A stretch of 64,000 bases of DNA, from assembly GCA_943840565.1 (NCBI GenBank), contig CALSUY010000001.1, forward strand, positions 186,001-250,000. The letters run 5' to 3'. Below are positions 49,225 to 58,948 of this stretch, piece by piece; the stretch's first letter is position 1; each line of letters opens with the position of its first letter. A program made the position numbers and the translations under genes. The notes under the pieces were generated by a model that worked only from the letters and a program-made list of their open reading frames with translations, ran no database searches and was not told where the DNA came from. The stretch comes from an uncultured Candidatus Actinomarinales bacterium (GTDB lineage: Bacteria > Actinomycetota > Acidimicrobiia > Actinomarinales > Actinomarinaceae).

Positions 49225-50440
49225 GTACCTAATTGTTACTCATCAGTTTTTACCCCACGTAAGTCCTAGAACAACTAGGTGGAAGCTTTTAGTTGATGAG
49301 CTGGTTTCACTAGGTCACGAGGTGACAGTTCTAACTGGCACAAAACAACACAGTCAAGACAGCAATATTGAGACAATTTTTGTAGGAAATTCAAGAGCAA
49401 GTAATGTTGTTGTTAGCTTACGAAATCAATCTAATAGTTTGGATTCAAAGAATAGAATTAAAAGTATAATTTTTAAATTATTAAAAAAAGTCTACCGATT
49501 TGTAATTAGAAATTTTGCTTGGCCCGACTATACAATGTTTTGGCTCATTTCTGTTTTTAAAGTAAGAAAAAAATTAAATTTAGAATATGATGTTCTTGTT
49601 ACCGTTAGTTTGCCTTTCTCGTCACATATTGCTGGATATTTGATTAATAAAAAAATAGGGAAGCCTTGGATTATGGACGTGGGTGACCCTTTTACATTAA
49701 AAACAACAGCCCCTGAAAACAATAGTTTTCTATATGGACGATTAAATAAACACTATGAAACGAAATTTTACCAGCAAGCTTCTAAAGTCTTATTTACACA
49801 TGATGATGCTAGAAAAATTCATATAAAAGAGTTTCAAATCAACCCCTCTATTACAGCTGTGGGACAGCCTATCAGCAAATTTCGAGAACATTTATATGAA
49901 CAAACCAAGAACTATAACTATACAAATAATGATATAAAATTTGGATATTTTGGTATTTTCACTCATGGGGTCAGGACGCCTGTAAATTTTATTAATTTTC
50001 TAGACAAATTTCAAAATTATGAAATGCACTGGTATATAAATTCAGATTCGGAGAGTATATTGCAAAAGAGTACACTTGACAGCAGCAAGCATAATTTTAA
50101 TTCTCATGTTGCGAGAGATGAAGCACTACAGTTAATGACTAAGTCATTCCACTGCCTCGTTTCCATTGGTAATTTAAACCCAAATCAAATACCCAGTAAA
50201 GTTATCGAATATATAGCAACTGGTAAACCCGTCATTCACTTTGCTGAAATTAATGATGATCCGGTAATTCATATTTCAGATGAGTTTGATAACCTGTTTA
50301 TTATTACAAAAAATACAGATATAAATATTTTTAAAAAAGATCTAAATAAGTTTTTCTCGGAAATTGATAATTTTGATAGCAAAAAGTTCAATAAACTTTA
50401 TTCACCCTCAGCATTGATTGAGAAACTAGATACTTTTTAG
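49217..50440 (+). CDS. Glycosyltransferase family 4
   Basis: A 407-residue GT-B enzyme. The start MSKYLIVTHQFLPHVSPRTTRWKLL is a typical GT4 acceptor loop, followed by LVSLGHEVTVLTG and PWIMDVGDPFTL. The donor domain includes FGYFGIFTHG, SKVIEYIATGKPVIHFAE and ends without extra domains. It overlaps the polymerase stop by eight bases. Its 3' end overlaps a convergent glycosyltransferase-like gene by 15 bases. The sugar is not predictable. Confidence 0.78.
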   Translation: MSKYLIVTHQFLPHVSPRTTRWKLLVDELVSLGHEVTVLTGTKQHSQDSNIETIFVGNSRASNVVVSLRNQSNSLDSKNRIKSIIFKLLKKVYRFVIRNFAWPDYTMFWLISVFKVRKKLNLEYDVLVTVSLPFSSHIAGYLINKKIGKPWIMDVGDPFTLKTTAPENNSFLYGRLNKHYETKFYQQASKVLFTHDDARKIHIKEFQINPSITAVGQPISKFREHLYEQTKNYNYTNNDIKFGYFGIFTHGVRTPVNFINFLDKFQNYEMHWYINSDSESILQKSTLDSSKHNFNSHVARDEALQLMTKSFHCLVSIGNLNPNQIPSKVIEYIATGKPVIHFAEINDDPVIHISDEFDNLFIITKNTDINIFKKDLNKFFSEIDNFDSKKFNKLYSPSALIEKLDTF

Positions 50441-51367
50441 AACAGGATTCCAGTCTTCTGTATATTCTAAACTGTAAAAGGGTTCTTTTTTAACATCTAA
50501 TGCATCTTTAATACATGTAGTGGCAGATTCAATATCTCCTGGTATATATTTAATTGAATTAGAAATATCAAAATGCTCCATATATGCAGAATCAGGAGCC
50601 ACCACAAACAGTCCAGCAGAACTTGCTTCATATAAAGGTAATCCTACAGTTTCATAATGACTTGTATGTAAATAGATACTGTGACTGGGAAATTCTTCAA
50701 GTAATAAAGTTGATTTATTTTCTGATCTTTTTTGACTTTCTTCTGATATAAACTTTGTTATTTTCAGATTAGGATTATCAACCTTCAGTTTCTTTAGTAC
50801 AGCATCCATAAAGCTAGAATTTTTATTTTTAATTTGGCTCTGTATGCTTAATACTCCAGTTTCAGAATTTATGTCATTTTCAAACTTTTCAATCACACCA
50901 ATTTTTATTAATTTATTACTGAATTGATTTTGTATTTCTTCAGCAACATGGTCAAGTTGGTAAATTATATGATCACTTTCTTTAAATGATTTATTTATAA
51001 AGTATCTTAAAATTAGATTCTTCAGGTCCTTAACTTTTAGTGGAAGTAAGTTCTGGATGAGAGCGTATGATTTATTTTTAGTTTTAAAGCCAAAATTGCC
51101 AAAATGGATTATTGCCTCTGATTCGTTAATCATATTCATATCTTTTTTACTTAAGAAAATATTGAGATAGGGGTGAAAATATCTATTTAAACTTGTTTCT
51201 ATTTTTTGCACAGTAGAATTTATATCTAAATTATCTAATAAATAATTATCGTGTAAAAGAATTATTTTGTAGTTTGACTTTTCAATAAATTTTAAAGCAG
51301 ATTTAACTATAACTTGTCCACCAAGCGATTTTACACCACATATGTTAAGTACAATACTCTTATCCAT
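50426..51367 (-). CDS. Glycosyltransferase-like protein (GT4-type donor domain)
   Basis: A 313-residue protein. The C-terminal domain has HTSHYETVGLPLYEASSAGLFVVAPDSAYMEHF, a GT4 donor site with the E-x7-E pattern, while the N-terminus (VLNICGVKSLGGQVIVKSALKFIE) is only loosely GT4-like. Homologous proteins of this kind occur in O-antigen clusters. The overall length is 50-80 residues shorter than typical GT4 enzymes, the shortfall being in the middle. It stands alone on the minus strand between two plus-strand units, divergent from the WecB gene with 53 bases between. Confidence 0.65.
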   Translation of the reverse strand: MDKSIVLNICGVKSLGGQVIVKSALKFIEKSNYKIILLHDNYLLDNLDINSTVQKIETSLNRYFHPYLNIFLSKKDMNMINESEAIIHFGNFGFKTKNKSYALIQNLLPLKVKDLKNLILRYFINKSFKESDHIIYQLDHVAEEIQNQFSNKLIKIGVIEKFENDINSETGVLSIQSQIKNKNSSFMDAVLKKLKVDNPNLKITKFISEESQKRSENKSTLLLEEFPSHSIYLHTSHYETVGLPLYEASSAGLFVVAPDSAYMEHFDISNSIKYIPGDIESATTCIKDALDVKKEPFYSLEYTEDWNPVLKSI

Positions 51368-51408
51368 TAATTCAATAATAGTTCCTTATTAACAACTAAT
51401 TGTATGAC

Positions 51409-51414
51409 TAAAAT
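51409..51414 (+). promoter_or_regulatory. -10 element of the WecB gene, leaderless spacing
   Basis: TAAAAT followed by six bases and the GTG start at 51421; no Shine-Dalgarno sequence is present. Confidence 0.4.
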
Positions 51415-51420
51415 CATTAT

Positions 51421-52500
51421 GTGGTTAAAAATAGTTATGATGTAGCTTTAGTTGTCGGTACGAGACCAAATTTTATAAAAGCTGCTCCTTTAGTGAAATA
51501 TTTTGAAAGTAAGAATTTAGAGGTCTTATTTATTCATACAGGCCAACATTGGGATAAGAATCTTTCAGGAAACATATTTACAGATCTTGAATTAAGAGAA
51601 CCTGATATAAACCTAGAAACCCCCCTTGATGGAATGAATCATCAATTGAGCTATATGATTAAGAGCCTAGATACTACATTAAGTAAATGTAATTTACCAA
51701 GGGTAGGGGTTTTTGGTGACGTAACTTCAACTCTTGCAGCCGCTTTAGTTACTAAAAATAGAGATTTAGAACTATTTCATGTTGAGTCAGGTCTAAGATC
51801 CAGAAATCTGAATATGCCCGAAGAAAGAAATAGGCTAGCTGTTGACACAATAAGTGACTACTTATTTACACCATCTGATGATGCTGTTAAAAATCTACTT
51901 GATGAAAATATTGGAAAAGAAAAAATATTTAATGTTGGAAACATAATGATTGACACCCTTAAGGCTAATTTGGATAAAATTCAAAATTCAAAAAATACCG
52001 TTATTGATGAATTAGGTATCAATGAACCATACTTCGTAATGACTATCCACAGGCCTTCAAATCTATCTAATGAAGCATTAAGTGGCATCTTTACTGCATT
52101 AGATTCATTTAAGAAAGATTATAAAATATTAATACCAGCCCATCCTAGGCTATCTCAATTTATTGAAAAAAATGACTTACAATTCGAAAATTTTATTTTT
52201 ATCGATCCACTGCCTTACATTAAATTCTTAGGTTTAGTTTCAGGCGCAAAATTAGTATTAACCGACTCTGGAGGCCTCCAAGAAGAGACAACGTATCTTA
52301 ATATAAGATGTTTAACTTTAAGAGAGGAAACAGAGCGACCAATTACTGTATTTGAAGGAACAAATAAAGTTATCGGTATAAATACAGAAGTAATAATTAA
52401 TGAAATAAAGGGTTCATTAGGCAGTAAACTACCAAATGAAATTAATATTAAAAATTGGGATGGTCTTACATCATCAAGAATTTATGATGTTTTGTATTAG
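51421..52500 (+). CDS. wecB: UDP-N-acetylglucosamine 2-epimerase (non-hydrolysing)
   Basis: A 359-residue enzyme that interconverts UDP-GlcNAc and UDP-ManNAc. Signatures are VVGTRPNFIKAAPLV, IHTGQHWDKNLS, FGDVTSTLAAALV, FHVESGLRSRNLNMPEERNRLAVDTISDYLF, TIHRPSNL and TDSGGLQEETTYL. All expected active-site residues are visible. The next gene is a UDP-ManNAc dehydrogenase-type enzyme six bases downstream, so the pair should make UDP-N-acetylmannosaminuronate. The start is GTG behind a TAAAAT element. The other WecB relative at 40879 belongs to a different branch. Confidence 0.92.
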   Translation: MVKNSYDVALVVGTRPNFIKAAPLVKYFESKNLEVLFIHTGQHWDKNLSGNIFTDLELREPDINLETPLDGMNHQLSYMIKSLDTTLSKCNLPRVGVFGDVTSTLAAALVTKNRDLELFHVESGLRSRNLNMPEERNRLAVDTISDYLFTPSDDAVKNLLDENIGKEKIFNVGNIMIDTLKANLDKIQNSKNTVIDELGINEPYFVMTIHRPSNLSNEALSGIFTALDSFKKDYKILIPAHPRLSQFIEKNDLQFENFIFIDPLPYIKFLGLVSGAKLVLTDSGGLQEETTYLNIRCLTLREETERPITVFEGTNKVIGINTEVIINEIKGSLGSKLPNEINIKNWDGLTSSRIYDVLY

Positions 52501-52506
52501 AGGTAT

Positions 52507-53769
52507 ATGAGTAATTTTAAATACGATGTAGCGGTAATAGGGCTTGGTTACGTAGGCTTACCTTTAGCTATACAAGCTACAAGTTCAAACTTGAAAGTTT
52601 ACGGTTACGATATAGATGAAAATAAAATTTCTAATTATAATTTAGGAAAATCAACTATAGAAGATATCTCAGATAAAGAACTTAAAGCATCCTTAGAGAA
52701 AGGTCTTTTCTTATCATCTGACCCTAAATATTTATCTGAGTCAGAAACTATAGTTATAAGCGTACCAACACCGTTGACTGATTATCAACCAGATCTTAGT
52801 TATGTAAAGGCTGCAGCTGAAACTATTGCTAAAAATATTACTAAAAATCAGATTATAATTCTTGAGTCAACGACATATCCCGGAACAACTGTAGAGGTTT
52901 TGATACCTGTTATTGAAGAAATCTCAAATCTTAAAGCAGGGGTTGATTTTTTTGTGGGCTATTCTCCAGAGAGAATTGATCCAGGAAACGATACATGGAA
53001 TTTTAAAAACACACCAAAGGTTATAAGCGGAATTAACGATGAGTCACTTTCAAAAATTGAGAATTTCTACGAACAAATTATAGATTCGGTAGTAAGAGTC
53101 AGTGGTACAAAAGAAGCTGAGATGGTGAAACTCTTAGAAAATACTTATAGACATGTAAATATTGCATTAATAAATGAGCTAGCAATCTTATGTAATATGC
53201 TCGAAATAGATATATGGGAGGTTGTAAATGCTGCAAAAACTAAACCATTTGGATTTGAATCCTTTAGGCCTGGGCCAGGTGTTGGTGGGCATTGCATTCC
53301 AGTAGACCCTAATTACCTATCTTTTAAAACGAGACAAATAGGAAAACCGGTAAGGTTTGTTGAACTCGCCCAAGAAATTAATAATTCCATGCCAAGTTAT
53401 GTTGTCAGTAGACTTTTAGAAAAGATGAATCTTTTAGAAAAGCCATTTAAAAACTCAAAAATCTTGATTCTTGGAGTAGCTTACAAAAAAGACATTGGAG
53501 ATGTCAGAGAGTCACCAGCTATTGGAATTATTGAAAACCTTTTCGAACGGGGAGTCAATGTTAAGTACTATGACCCATTTGTTGATAGCATTTTAGTAAA
53601 TAAAAAATATGTTGAAAAAGAAGATAGTTTTGACAACATTGATAAATATGATTTAGTTTTAGTTCACACGGCACATACTGATTTTGAAAACTTTGACTTT
53701 AGTAAAGTCTCAGTTCCTATATTCGATGCAACTGGTAGTGATCACTTTAAGAATGCTGAGAGGATATAG
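52507..53769 (+). CDS. wecC: UDP-N-acetyl-D-mannosamine (or GlcNAc) 6-dehydrogenase
   Basis: A 420-residue dehydrogenase of the UDP-N-acetylhexosamine branch. The Rossmann motif is VIGLGYVGLPLAI, then VPTPLTDYQPDLSY, ESTTYPGTT and GYSPERIDPGND. The catalytic cysteine is C263 in GPGVGGHCIPVDPNYL, and LGVAYKKDIGDVRESPA is the C-terminal signature. The GVGGHCIPVDP block separates it from the UDP-glucose dehydrogenase type seen at 31891 (GGSCFPKD). Following wecB, it most likely makes UDP-ManNAcA; UDP-GlcNAcA is the alternative. It is the last gene of the island, and its 3' end overlaps the probable ppc start. Confidence 0.88.
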   Translation: MSNFKYDVAVIGLGYVGLPLAIQATSSNLKVYGYDIDENKISNYNLGKSTIEDISDKELKASLEKGLFLSSDPKYLSESETIVISVPTPLTDYQPDLSYVKAAAETIAKNITKNQIIILESTTYPGTTVEVLIPVIEEISNLKAGVDFFVGYSPERIDPGNDTWNFKNTPKVISGINDESLSKIENFYEQIIDSVVRVSGTKEAEMVKLLENTYRHVNIALINELAILCNMLEIDIWEVVNAAKTKPFGFESFRPGPGVGGHCIPVDPNYLSFKTRQIGKPVRFVELAQEINNSMPSYVVSRLLEKMNLLEKPFKNSKILILGVAYKKDIGDVRESPAIGIIENLFERGVNVKYYDPFVDSILVNKKYVEKEDSFDNIDKYDLVLVHTAHTDFENFDFSKVSVPIFDATGSDHFKNAERI

Positions 53770-54283
53770 CTATTTCTAACGACTTCTCTACTTTATCAAA
53801 AACTATTAACTTATTAGCCAGTGAACTTGGGCAAGTAATAAAGAAGCAAGCTGGAGAAAAATATTTCAACATAGTAGAAGATATAAGATTAAATTCAAAA
53901 AAGTATAGAGCTTCTAACAATCCAAAATATTTAGAAGAAGCATTCAGCGAATTAAGTAAATTGAACTCTAAGGAAATACTAATTGTTGCTAAAGCATTCA
54001 CACTCTTTTTCTATTTAGCTAATATTTCTGAACAAGTTTTTAGAGAAGCTTTTACTGGTATAAAAAAAGAGAAAATAGTACAAAAGGGTAATACTGGGTA
54101 CAAATTTTCGCCAGTATTTACAGCACACCCTACTGAAAGTGCAAGACAGTCGACTTTGAACAAGATATATAAGATTGGTGAAATTGTTAGCAAAAATGAT
54201 ATTGATTCACTTCCAGAAATTAATACTATTATTACAGAACTTTGGTACACAAGAGAGATAAGATCAAAAAAGCCAAATCCTCT

Positions 54284-55754
54284 AGATGAAGTTAAGTCAC
54301 TCTTGTATTATTTAGACATAATTTATAAAGATGTGTTCCTTGATGTTGAAAAAGAAATCAAAGTAAAACTATACAAACAGAGCCCATTCTTACTCTCGGT
54401 TCCTGGGTCGGTGGTGATAGAGATGGAAATCCGTTTGTAACTAAAAAAATTACAGATCAGTCTCTAAAAATATATTCAAAACAAATAATCAATATTTACA
54501 TGGATAAGATAAAAGATTTCTCTGAAGAGTTTAGCTTTTCAACAAGTTACTTAACTACTCCAAAAAAGTTAGAAAATAAAATTCAAGAATATAGAAAAAT
54601 TCTTAAAAAAGAATATAACCATTATGCAAAAGTCAATTTTGATGAGCCTTTTAGGATTTTTCTTTCCTTAGTTTTCCATCGTTTGGAAAATTTTCAAGAA
54701 AATAATATAGGATATAAAACTTATGAAGAGTTTCATAAGGATATGGAACTTGTCAACGATTCACTTAAGCAAACTCTAAAATTAAATGATTCGATACATG
54801 GCTTTTCTGAATTCCTTAAATATGTTGAATCTTTTCAATTTCATGGTGTCACTCTAGATATAAGAGAAAATTCTAAAGTAATAAATAACCCACAATCAAA
54901 CAAACAACAATATGGAGAGTTTATAAAAGTTTTGGCTTGTATTTCAGATTGGAAAGCTATTTATGGAAGCAATGTTATAAATTCACTTATAGTTTCTATG
55001 ACAAAAAATGAATCAGACATATTAAATTTATATAAACTTTGCAAGAAATATATAACTTCTCAAAAAGATATTCCTATGATTGTACCGTTACTTGAAGAGA
55101 TTGATGATTTACAAAACTCAGATTATTTTCTAAACAACCTGTTGTCAAATAAAGCTTATAAAACTCACATTATAAAATATCAAGACTCTACTCAGGAAAT
55201 AATGCTTGGATACTCAGATTCCAATAAAGATGGTGGAATTATATCTTCCCAGTGGAATGTTTATAAAGCACAGATTGCACTATTTAAAAAAGGAAAAGAT
55301 CATAATTGTAATATAGTTTTCTTTCATGGCAGAGGGGGGACCATTAGTCGTGGTGGTGGACCTACATATAACTCTATACTTTCTCAACCCAGAGGAACAA
55401 TATCTAATCAAATACGCTACACAGAGCAAGGTGAGGTTATTTCTGATAAGTACTCAACAGCTAATCTAGCAAAAGAGAACTTAAAATTAGGTTTAGACGC
55501 TTTTCTCTCGGCTAGTTCTACCACTTTAAAAAATAATAAAGATGAATATTTATTGATTGAGGAACTATCGAAAGTATCATTTAAAAAATATCAAGAATTA
55601 ATCACAGATGATAATCTTATGATTTATTTTGAAAAAGTTACACCAGTAAATCTTCTATCGACTCTAAATATAGGCTCTAGGCCCTCTAAAAGAACCTCTG
55701 AGAGCACAATAGACAGCTATAGGGCGATTCCGTGGGTTTTTGGTTGGGCACAGA
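54284..55754 (+). repeat. Tandem duplication within ppc, copy 1
   Basis: A direct repeat of 1471 bases, joined to copy 2 at a three-base shared AGA. I counted about 12 substitutions and two one-base indels between copies, under 1% divergence. It starts inside the codons for LDEVKSLLYYL and ends after WVFGWAQ. Confidence 0.95.
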
Positions 55755-57224
55755 TGAAGTTAAGTCACTCTTGTATTATTTAGACATAATTTATAAAGAT
55801 GTGTTTCTTGATGTTGAAAAAGAAATACAAAGTAAAACTATACAAACAGAGCCTATTCTTACTCTCGGTTCCTGGGTCGGTGGTGATAGAGATGGAAATC
55901 CGTTTGTAACTAAAAAAATTACAGATCAGTCTCTAAAAATATATTCAAAACAAATAATTAATATTTACATGGATAAGATAAAAGAATTCTCTGAAGAGTT
56001 TAGCTTTTCAACAAGTTACTTAACTACTCCAAAAAAGTTAGAAAATAAAATTCAAGAATATAGAAAAATTCTTAAAAAAGAATATAACCATTATGCAAAA
56101 GTCAATTTTGATGAGCCTTTTAGGATTTTTCTTTCCTTAGTTTTCCATCGTTTGGAAAATTTTCAAAAAAATAATATAGGATATAAAACTTATAAAGAGT
56201 TTCATAAGGATATGGAACTTGTCAACGAGTCACTTAAGCAAACTCTAAAATTAAATGATTCGATACATGGCTTTTCTGAATTCCTTAAATATGTAGAATC
56301 TTTTCAATTTCATGGTGTCACTCTAGATATAAGAGAAAATTCTAAAGTAATAAATAACCCACAATCAAACAAACAACAATATGGAGAGTTTATAAAAGTT
56401 TTGGCTTGTATTTCAGATTGGAAAGCTATTTATGGAAGCAATGTTATAAATTCACTTATAGTTTCTATGACAAAAAATGAATCAGACATATTAAATTTAT
56501 ATAAACTTTGCAAGAAATATATAACTTCTCAAAAAGATATTCCTATGATTGTACCGTTACTTGAAGAGATTGATGATTTACAAAACTCAGATTATTTTCT
56601 AAACAACCTGTTGTCAAATAAAGCTTATAAAACTCACATTATAAAATATCAAGACTCTACTCAGGAAATAATGCTTGGATACTCAGATTCCAATAAAGAT
56701 GGTGGAATTATATCTTCCCAGTGGAATGTTTATAAAGCACAGATTGCACTATTTAAAAAAGGAAAAGATCATAATTGTAATATAGTTTTCTTTCATGGCA
56801 GAGGGGGGACCATTAGTCGTGGTGGTGGACCTACATATAACTCTATACTTTCTCAACCTAGAGGAACAATATCTAATCAAATACGCTACACAGAGCAAGG
56901 TGAGGTTATTTCTGATAAGTACTCAACAGGTAATCTAGCAAAAGAGAACTTAAAATTAGGTTTAGACGCTTTTCTCTCGGCTAGTTCTACCACTTTAAAA
57001 AATAATAAAGATGAATATTTATTGATTGAGGAATTATCGAAAGTATCATTTAAAAAATATCAAGAATTAATCACAGATGATAATCTTAATGATTTATTTT
57101 GAAAAAGTTACACCAGTAAATCTTCTATCGACTTTAAATATAGGCTCTAGGCCCTCTAAAAGAACCTCTGAGAGCACAATAGACAGCTATAGGGCGATTC
57201 CGTGGGTTTTTGGTTGGGCACAGA
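55752..57224 (+). repeat. Tandem duplication within ppc, copy 2
   Basis: A direct repeat of 1473 bases, the second copy of the segment at 54284. It carries the correct reading at the first indel (EIQSKTIQTEPILTLG) but an extra A at about 57089 that stops the frame (DDNLNDLF). Confidence 0.95.
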
Positions 57225-57661
57225 CCAGACATACTATTACTGGTTGGTATGGAGCGGGAACAGCCTTATTAGATATTATTGAAAAAAATGGTATCAGAAA
57301 AATTCAATCCGCTTACAGGAAGTCATCATTTTTACAAAACCTTATAAGCAATATTGAAATGACAGTTGTGAAGTCAGATTTGTTGATATCAAAAATGTAT
57401 GTTGAGGAACTTTTAGATGAAGAGTACAAGTATTTGTTTGATGAAATAACTAAAGAATTGAAGAAAGTCAATAAGGCTATAAGACTTGTTACCAACAATG
57501 TTGAGCTATTGGAAGATAATCCAATTTTAAAAAATACACTAAAAATTAGAAATGCTTATTTAGATCCTCTTTCATTGATACAGATACTTTTAATGAAGAA
57601 GCTTTCAGATAAAGAAATAACCGAAGAAGAAAAAACATCTCTGCTTTTATCAATAAATGGA

Positions 57662-58810
57662 TTAGCCGCTGGTCTTCGAAATACTGGCTGATAAGTCCCT
57701 AAGTTCAAAATGCATTTCATCTGGTGATGTCCAAGTACCACCCCAAGCGAAGCCCCAGGAATTGAAGATCTCAACCACTCGTGGAACATATCCAGATTTT
57801 GTATTTATATCTATTGCTATGCCCCATGCATGTCTTGATAAAGAACCTCCAGCATCAAAGCGTGAAATTCTCCTAGGAGCGTAACATCCACCCGAAGTTT
57901 TAAACTCATCTAGGTAGAGTGTATTTGCCAAACCTTCTTCTTCGACCTGGTTTAATGCTCCTCTGAGTGGTTCCCACATTAACCTATGACATGTAGTTCT
58001 ACCAATAATCGGCATTTTAATTGTTTCAATATTTTCTTCTCTCCACTTTGGTTCTGTAATAATCCAGGTACCGTCTCTTTCTTTAATTTGGAAATCTCCA
58101 AACATTTCTTTGACTAGTGCATTTGGGAGTACCCAATTTTTGTTGGGCTTAGAGTTTTTATCAGAGACTCTTATTTTTTTATATTTTATATTCCGATAAA
58201 TTTCAATTAGATGATTTTCAGTAATTTTATTATCCCATATTATTGCTTGGATATTTCTAAAAATACCAAGCTTAAAACCTGTTTCCTTACTAACTACAGC
58301 CTCAAACCATCCCAATTTTGAATCTGGAACAATATCTCCAACAACTATTTCTAAAGGTTCACCATTGAGACCTACTAAGTGAACTATGTCCCCAATTTCA
58401 ATAGAATAAAGATTCGCAGTGAGTTCAGATATGATTATTAAATCTGAAACAATTTTGGTCGCAATTTCATTTGGATATATGTAATTTACAAAATCTTTTT
58501 CAACTGTTTTGACTGAGATGCTAAAAAGGTAGTCTTCTTTAGTTGCAATTTTCTCATTACCTGAATTATCAATAATCTTTTCTAAACCAACATTTGCTCT
58601 ACCTATAAAAGTTAAATTAGAGTTGAGATTATTAATACCTTCAATAATTTCATTCGTTACGCTGTAAAACAAACTCCCAGATTGAGAAATAGTCATTGTC
58701 TGATAATTATCAATACGATTCTTTGGCTCTCTATTTATTTCTTCGTGAGCATTTGCAACAGATGGAAGGGATATTGCAGCTAATAAAACAAACCAGAAGT
58801 ATTTTTTCAT
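57662..58810 (-). CDS. Secreted M15-family peptidase (VanY/D,D-carboxypeptidase-like)
   Basis: A 382-residue exported protein. The signal peptide is MKKYFWFVLLAAISLPSVANA with probable cleavage after residue 21. The C-terminal 110 residues form the zinc peptidase: SRHAWGIAIDIN supplies the first histidine and aspartate (family SxHxxGxAxD), and WTSPDEMHFEL gives the second histidine and a glutamate. The middle 200 residues contain a hydrophobic beta-rich region of unknown function. M15 enzymes trim peptidoglycan side chains. It overlaps the ppc 3' end by 30 bases. A TAAAAT lies seven bases before the ATG, suggesting a leaderless start. Confidence 0.82.
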   Translation of the reverse strand: MKKYFWFVLLAAISLPSVANAHEEINREPKNRIDNYQTMTISQSGSLFYSVTNEIIEGINNLNSNLTFIGRANVGLEKIIDNSGNEKIATKEDYLFSISVKTVEKDFVNYIYPNEIATKIVSDLIIISELTANLYSIEIGDIVHLVGLNGEPLEIVVGDIVPDSKLGWFEAVVSKETGFKLGIFRNIQAIIWDNKITENHLIEIYRNIKYKKIRVSDKNSKPNKNWVLPNALVKEMFGDFQIKERDGTWIITEPKWREENIETIKMPIIGRTTCHRLMWEPLRGALNQVEEEGLANTLYLDEFKTSGGCYAPRRISRFDAGGSLSRHAWGIAIDINTKSGYVPRVVEIFNSWGFAWGGTWTSPDEMHFELRDLSASISKTSG

Positions 58811-58817
58811 AGATTTA

Positions 58818-58823
58818 ATTTTA
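58818..58823 (-). promoter_or_regulatory. -10 element of the M15 peptidase gene, leaderless spacing
   Basis: On the minus strand TAAAAT, then seven bases, then the ATG at 58810; no ribosome-binding site is seen. Confidence 0.45.
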
Positions 58824-58867
58824 CAGTAAATAGAAACTATGGTTTCAAGAGATTACCTTTGTATCGA

Positions 58868-58887
58868 CTGGGATTTTTTTATCCTAG
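58868..58887. promoter_or_regulatory. Small inverted repeat in the divergent gap
   Basis: CTGGGAT and ATCCTAG pair over seven bases (one G-U) around a loop of six T. It lies between the divergent M15 peptidase and MMPL genes and could be an operator or an incidental hairpin. Confidence 0.25.
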
Positions 58888-58948
58888 GGTACTGATTAAA
58901 CAAGAGAATTATTAGTATAAAAAAAGTTTAAAAAATGGAGAAAATTTA

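Larger units (their letters stand above)
53753..57691 (+). pseudogene. ppc: Phosphoenolpyruvate carboxylase with internal 1.47 kb tandem duplication and frameshifts
   Basis: Anaplerotic enzyme forming oxaloacetate from PEP and bicarbonate. N-terminal pattern LASELGQVIKKQAGEKYFNIVEDIR and the VFTAHPTES active-site block precede the duplicated part; GGDRDGNPFV, GYSDSNKDGG, FHGRGGTISRGGGP, IRYTEQGEVI and NIGSRPSKR occur in each copy, and the unique end has RHTITGWYGAGTAL and NGLAAGLRNTG. Removing one copy gives about 820 residues, near the family norm. Copy one has a one-base loss near 54358; copy two has a one-base gain near 57089, so each copy is intact where the other is broken. No start codon exists in the N-terminal frame before 53961; ATG 53753 plus a shift near 53770 would supply one. 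Confidence 0.9.

Noticed and set aside
53747-54001. Minus-strand open frame at the ppc start
   Set aside because: It is antisense to the conserved PEPC N-terminus.
54284-57224. The ppc repeats as a mobile element or CRISPR
   Set aside because: The repeated unit is entirely ppc coding sequence; no transposase, terminal repeats or spacer structure. No CRISPR array was seen anywhere in the window.
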